Below are positions 5,446 through 6,920 of a stretch of 6,920 nucleotides of DNA, piece after piece. Origin of the DNA: an uncultured Pseudoxanthomonas sp. (lineage in GTDB: Bacteria > Pseudomonadota > Gammaproteobacteria > Xanthomonadales > Xanthomonadaceae); assembly GCA_937975725.1 (NCBI GenBank), contig CALJUL010000074.1, positions 1 to 6,920 of the forward strand. The letters are read 5' to 3'. Numbering within the stretch: position 1 is the stretch's first letter; every line of letters starts with the position of its first letter. The position numbers and the translations under genes are program-made. The notes below the pieces were generated by a model. The model saw nothing but the letters and a program-made list of their open reading frames with translations, ran no database searches and was not told the origin of the DNA.

Positions 5446-5787
5446 GTGAGCGACAAAGTGACCCACGTCGGCGATGCCGATTTCGACGCCTCCGTGCTGC
5501 AGTCCGGCGAGCCCGTACTGGTGGACTTCTGGGCCGAATGGTGCGGCCCGTGCAAGATGATCTCGCCGGTGCTGGACGAACTGGCCGAGACCTACGAGGG
5601 CAAGCTGAAGGTGGCCAAGGTGAACGTGGACGAGAACCGCGCCACCGCCATCAAGTACCACGTACGCTCCATCCCGATGCTGCTGCTATTCAAGGACGGC
5701 CAGATCCAGGCCACCCAGATCGGCGCCGTCGGCAAGGGCCAGCTCACCCAGATGATCGACAAGGCGCTGGGCACCCAGGCCGCCTGA
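5446..5787 (+). CDS. trxA: Thioredoxin 1
   Basis: TrxA is the cytoplasmic dithiol reductant for ribonucleotide reductase, methionine sulfoxide reductase and other oxidised proteins, and is kept reduced by thioredoxin reductase. The 113-residue protein (E. coli 109) has buried Asp27, active site WCGPCK (32-37) with redox Cys33 and Cys36, and cis-Pro77 preceded by Ile76. The residue after the cis-proline is Met78 instead of the Thr usual in E. coli, a mild variation near the substrate groove. There is no signal peptide. The start is GTG at 5446, set by a strong AGGAG (5435-5439) six bases upstream and by MSDKVTHV leading into the first strand. It is divergent from rhlB and upstream of rho, the same order as in enterics. 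A hairpin after the gene suggests separate transcription from rho. Confidence 0.97.
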   Translation: MSDKVTHVGDADFDASVLQSGEPVLVDFWAEWCGPCKMISPVLDELAETYEGKLKVAKVNVDENRATAIKYHVRSIPMLLLFKDGQIQATQIGAVGKGQLTQMIDKALGTQAA

Positions 5788-5796
5788 TCCGCCTTC

Positions 5797-5819
5797 GCGC
5801 CCCGGCTCCGTCGGGGCGC
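5797..5819 (+). terminator. Terminator-like hairpin after trxA
   Basis: GCGCCCCG (5797-5804) and CGGGGCGC (5812-5819) form a perfect 8-base-pair GC stem with a 7-base loop, 9 bases after the trxA stop. Only two T residues follow directly, so it is a weak intrinsic terminator. It may mainly protect the 3' end of the mRNA, or let some transcription continue into rho. Confidence 0.5.
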
Positions 5820-5857
5820 TTGCCTGAACCCGCTCAAACCCGCCGCCATCGCCGCGC

Positions 5858-5886
5858 TTGCCGCCGTCGCGGCCGGGTGGTAGTGT
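5858..5886 (+). promoter_or_regulatory. Candidate rho promoter
   Basis: TTGCCG (5858-5863; 4 of 6 with the -35 box) and TAGTGT (5881-5886; the key TA...T of the -10) are separated by an ideal 17-base spacer. The predicted start near 5893 gives a leader of about 103 bases. It lies after the trxA terminator-like hairpin, where a rho promoter would be expected. By-eye prediction only. Confidence 0.45.
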
Positions 5887-5895
5887 CGGATCATC

Positions 5896-5952
5896 CGGCG
5901 CAGGGGATGCGCCGCACCCATCTGAACACCCAACTCTCTTCTTTCATCACCC
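5896..5952 (+). promoter_or_regulatory. rho leader: hairpin followed by a C-rich, G-poor rut-like tract
   Basis: CGGCGCA (5896-5902) pairs with TGCGCCG (5908-5914) around a GGGGA loop. The next 38 bases (5915-5952) contain 18 C and a single G (5924), with many pyrimidine-C steps such as CTCTCTTCTTTC. In a genome this GC-rich, a stretch nearly free of G is striking. C-rich, G-poor, unstructured RNA is what Rho binds. Rho is known in E. coli to limit its own expression by terminating in its leader, so this is a good candidate autoregulatory rut site. The function is inferred. Confidence 0.5.
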
Positions 5953-5986
5953 GCCGCCGCAACGCCGGCGCTCGCCACCTAGCGAG
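5952..5986 (+). promoter_or_regulatory. Two tandem hairpins, the second overlapping the rho ribosome-binding site
   Basis: CGCCG (5952-5956) pairs with CGGCG (5966-5970), and directly after it CTCGC (5971-5975) pairs with GCGAG (5982-5986). The second stem covers part of the Shine-Dalgarno GAGGA (5984-5988). CCT in its loop (5978-5980) could also pair with AGG (5985-5987). Either fold would lower rho translation. The stems are only 5 base pairs each but GC-rich. Confidence 0.42.
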
Positions 5987-5989
5987 GAA
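5984..5989 (+). promoter_or_regulatory. rho ribosome-binding site that fixes a TTG start
   Basis: GAGGAA lies 6 bases before TTG at 5996 (7 from its AGGA core), which is the best spacing in this region. It is the main evidence for the TTG start. The next in-frame ATG is at 6341, has no comparable site, and would discard most of the basic extension. Confidence 0.8.
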
Positions 5990-5995
5990 TCGCAC

Positions 5996-6920
5996 TTGTC
6001 CGACAGCAGCAACGAAACCGGCGCCCCCGCCGAAAAGCGCGTGCGCAAGGCCCGCACTCCCAAGGCCGCCGCTCCCGAGAACACCGCCCCCGCGGCCGAC
6101 GCCGCGCCGCAGCTTCCGCTGCCCCCGGTGAACGACGCGCCCCTCGCCCCGCAAGCCTCCGCCCCCGCATCCACGGCACCCGAAGTCGGCGGCGGCGACA
6201 ACGCGCCCGCGGCCCAGGGCCAGGACGGCGACCAGGAAGCGCGCGAACCGCGCGACAACAACCGCTTCAACAACAACAACCGCCGCGACCGCTTCCGCAA
6301 CCGCCGCGAGCGCAACCGCGAGCGCTACGGCAACGAAGGCATGCCGCAGGACGGCAACGGCGGCAGCCAGGAAAACTACGCGCCGCGCCCGCAGCCGAGC
6401 GTGCCTGAAGGCTTCCCGCAGTATTCGCTGGGCGACCTCAAGCGCATGCCCGCGCCCAAGCTGCTGGACATCGCCGAGCAGCTCAACATCCAGGAAGGCG
6501 TGGCCCGCGCGCGCAAGCAGGACGTCATCTTCGCCCTGCTGAAGGTGCTGACCCGCCACGGCGAAGGCGTCGCCGCCGACGGCGTGCTGGAAATCCTGCC
6601 GGATGGCTTCGGCTTCCTGCGCGCCGCCGAGGCCAGCTACCTGGCCGGTCCGGACGACGTCTACATCAGCCCCAGCCAGATCCGCCGCTTCAACCTGCGC
6701 ACCGGCGACCATCTGGCCGGTCGCATCCGCTGGCCGAAGGACGGCGAGCGCTACTTCGCGCTGTCGACCATCGACACCATCAACGGCGAGCCGCTGGAAG
6801 CGTCCAAGAACAAGGTGCTGTTCGAGAACCTGACGCCGCTGTTCCCGCGCCGCCGCTTCACCCTGGAACGCGGCAACGGCTCGTCGGAAGACATCGCCGG
6901 CCGCATCCTCGACCTGATGG
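5996..6920 (+). CDS. rho: Transcription termination factor Rho (5' part, runs off the window)
   Basis: Rho is a hexameric RNA-dependent ATPase that loads on C-rich nascent RNA and releases RNA polymerase. The frame is open for 308 codons to the window edge. Residues 1-142 are a low-complexity extension: Ala/Pro-rich (about 10-80), then an Arg/Asn-rich block (83-113) with NNNN at 92-95, then a Gly/Pro/Gln linker. The conserved Rho part begins at YSLGDLKRMPAPKLLDIAEQ (143-162), with the helical N-terminal domain, then the OB-fold RNA-binding domain with DGFGFLR (203-209), YLAGPDDVYISPSQIRRFNLRTGD and LFENLTPLFPRRR. The Walker A and B motifs lie beyond the window. E. coli Rho lacks the extension, beginning almost at the conserved part. 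The start is TTG at 5996, chosen from GAGGAA upstream and the MSDSSNETG N-terminus. It follows trxA on the same strand, as in enterics. Confidence 0.95.
   Translation, partial: MSDSSNETGAPAEKRVRKARTPKAAAPENTAPAADAAPQLPLPPVNDAPLAPQASAPASTAPEVGGGDNAPAAQGQDGDQEAREPRDNNRFNNNNRRDRFRNRRERNRERYGNEGMPQDGNGGSQENYAPRPQPSVPEGFPQYSLGDLKRMPAPKLLDIAEQLNIQEGVARARKQDVIFALLKVLTRHGEGVAADGVLEILPDGFGFLRAAEASYLAGPDDVYISPSQIRRFNLRTGDHLAGRIRWPKDGERYFALSTIDTINGEPLEASKNKVLFENLTPLFPRRRFTLERGNGSSEDIAGRILDLM

Noticed and set aside
5207..5457. The 11-base word TGAGCGACAAA starting both rhlB and trxA on opposite strands (5217-5207 and 5447-5457)
   Set aside because: Both proteins simply begin Met-Ser-Asp-Lys. The arms are 229 bases apart and a regulatory hairpin is unlikely.
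5891..6712. 273-residue minus-strand frame opposite rho
   Set aside because: It is a Val/Ala/Gly-rich mirror of the rho coding bias with no known motif. Rho conservation on the plus strand explains the region.

Overview
This window comes from a high-GC gammaproteobacterium, most likely of the order Xanthomonadales (Xanthomonas, Stenotrophomonas, Lysobacter, Pseudoxanthomonas and relatives). The grounds are strongly GC-rich third codon positions, the protein sequences as I recall those families, the rhlB / trxA-rho arrangement, and an intergenic repeat of the 'TAGGAG-GGGCTTCAG' type common in that group. I cannot resolve the genus. All genes are chromosomal housekeeping genes. I see no transposase, phage gene, CRISPR array, defence system, tRNA or rRNA.

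Layout. Positions 1-226 are non-coding and hold a nested inverted-repeat element: an outer pair of 30-base arms (33-62 and 181-210) around an inner array of CGGAT/ATCCG words. A compact minus-strand operon follows, read right to left: ftsE (3434-2748), ftsX (2751-1807), a tandem-receiver response regulator (1791-952) and ung (934-227). Junctions are a 4-base ATGA overlap, then 15- and 17-base gaps. Positions 3435-3538 hold a candidate ftsE promoter and the palindromic terminator of rhlB. rhlB (5218-3539, minus) is a DEAD-box RNA helicase with a long basic tail. Positions 5219-5445 are the divergent rhlB/trxA control region. trxA (5446-5787, plus) starts with GTG. Positions 5788-5995 hold a terminator-like hairpin, a candidate rho promoter and a structured leader with a C-rich, G-poor tract. 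rho starts with TTG at 5996 and runs off the end of the window without its ATPase domain.

How the genes fit together. FtsE and FtsX form the division-associated ABC complex that controls cell-wall amidases at the septum. The tandem-receiver protein and uracil-DNA glycosylase share its transcript. RhlB (RNA unwinding and decay) and Rho (transcription termination) are both RNA motors, and here both carry long low-complexity, Arg-rich extensions. Thioredoxin sits between them, as it does in enteric bacteria. The points most worth a second look are the degenerate first receiver domain in the response regulator, the rut-like rho leader with a hairpin over its ribosome-binding site, the ~140-residue N-terminal extension of Rho, and the nested repeat after ung. 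I found no convincing wholly new system.
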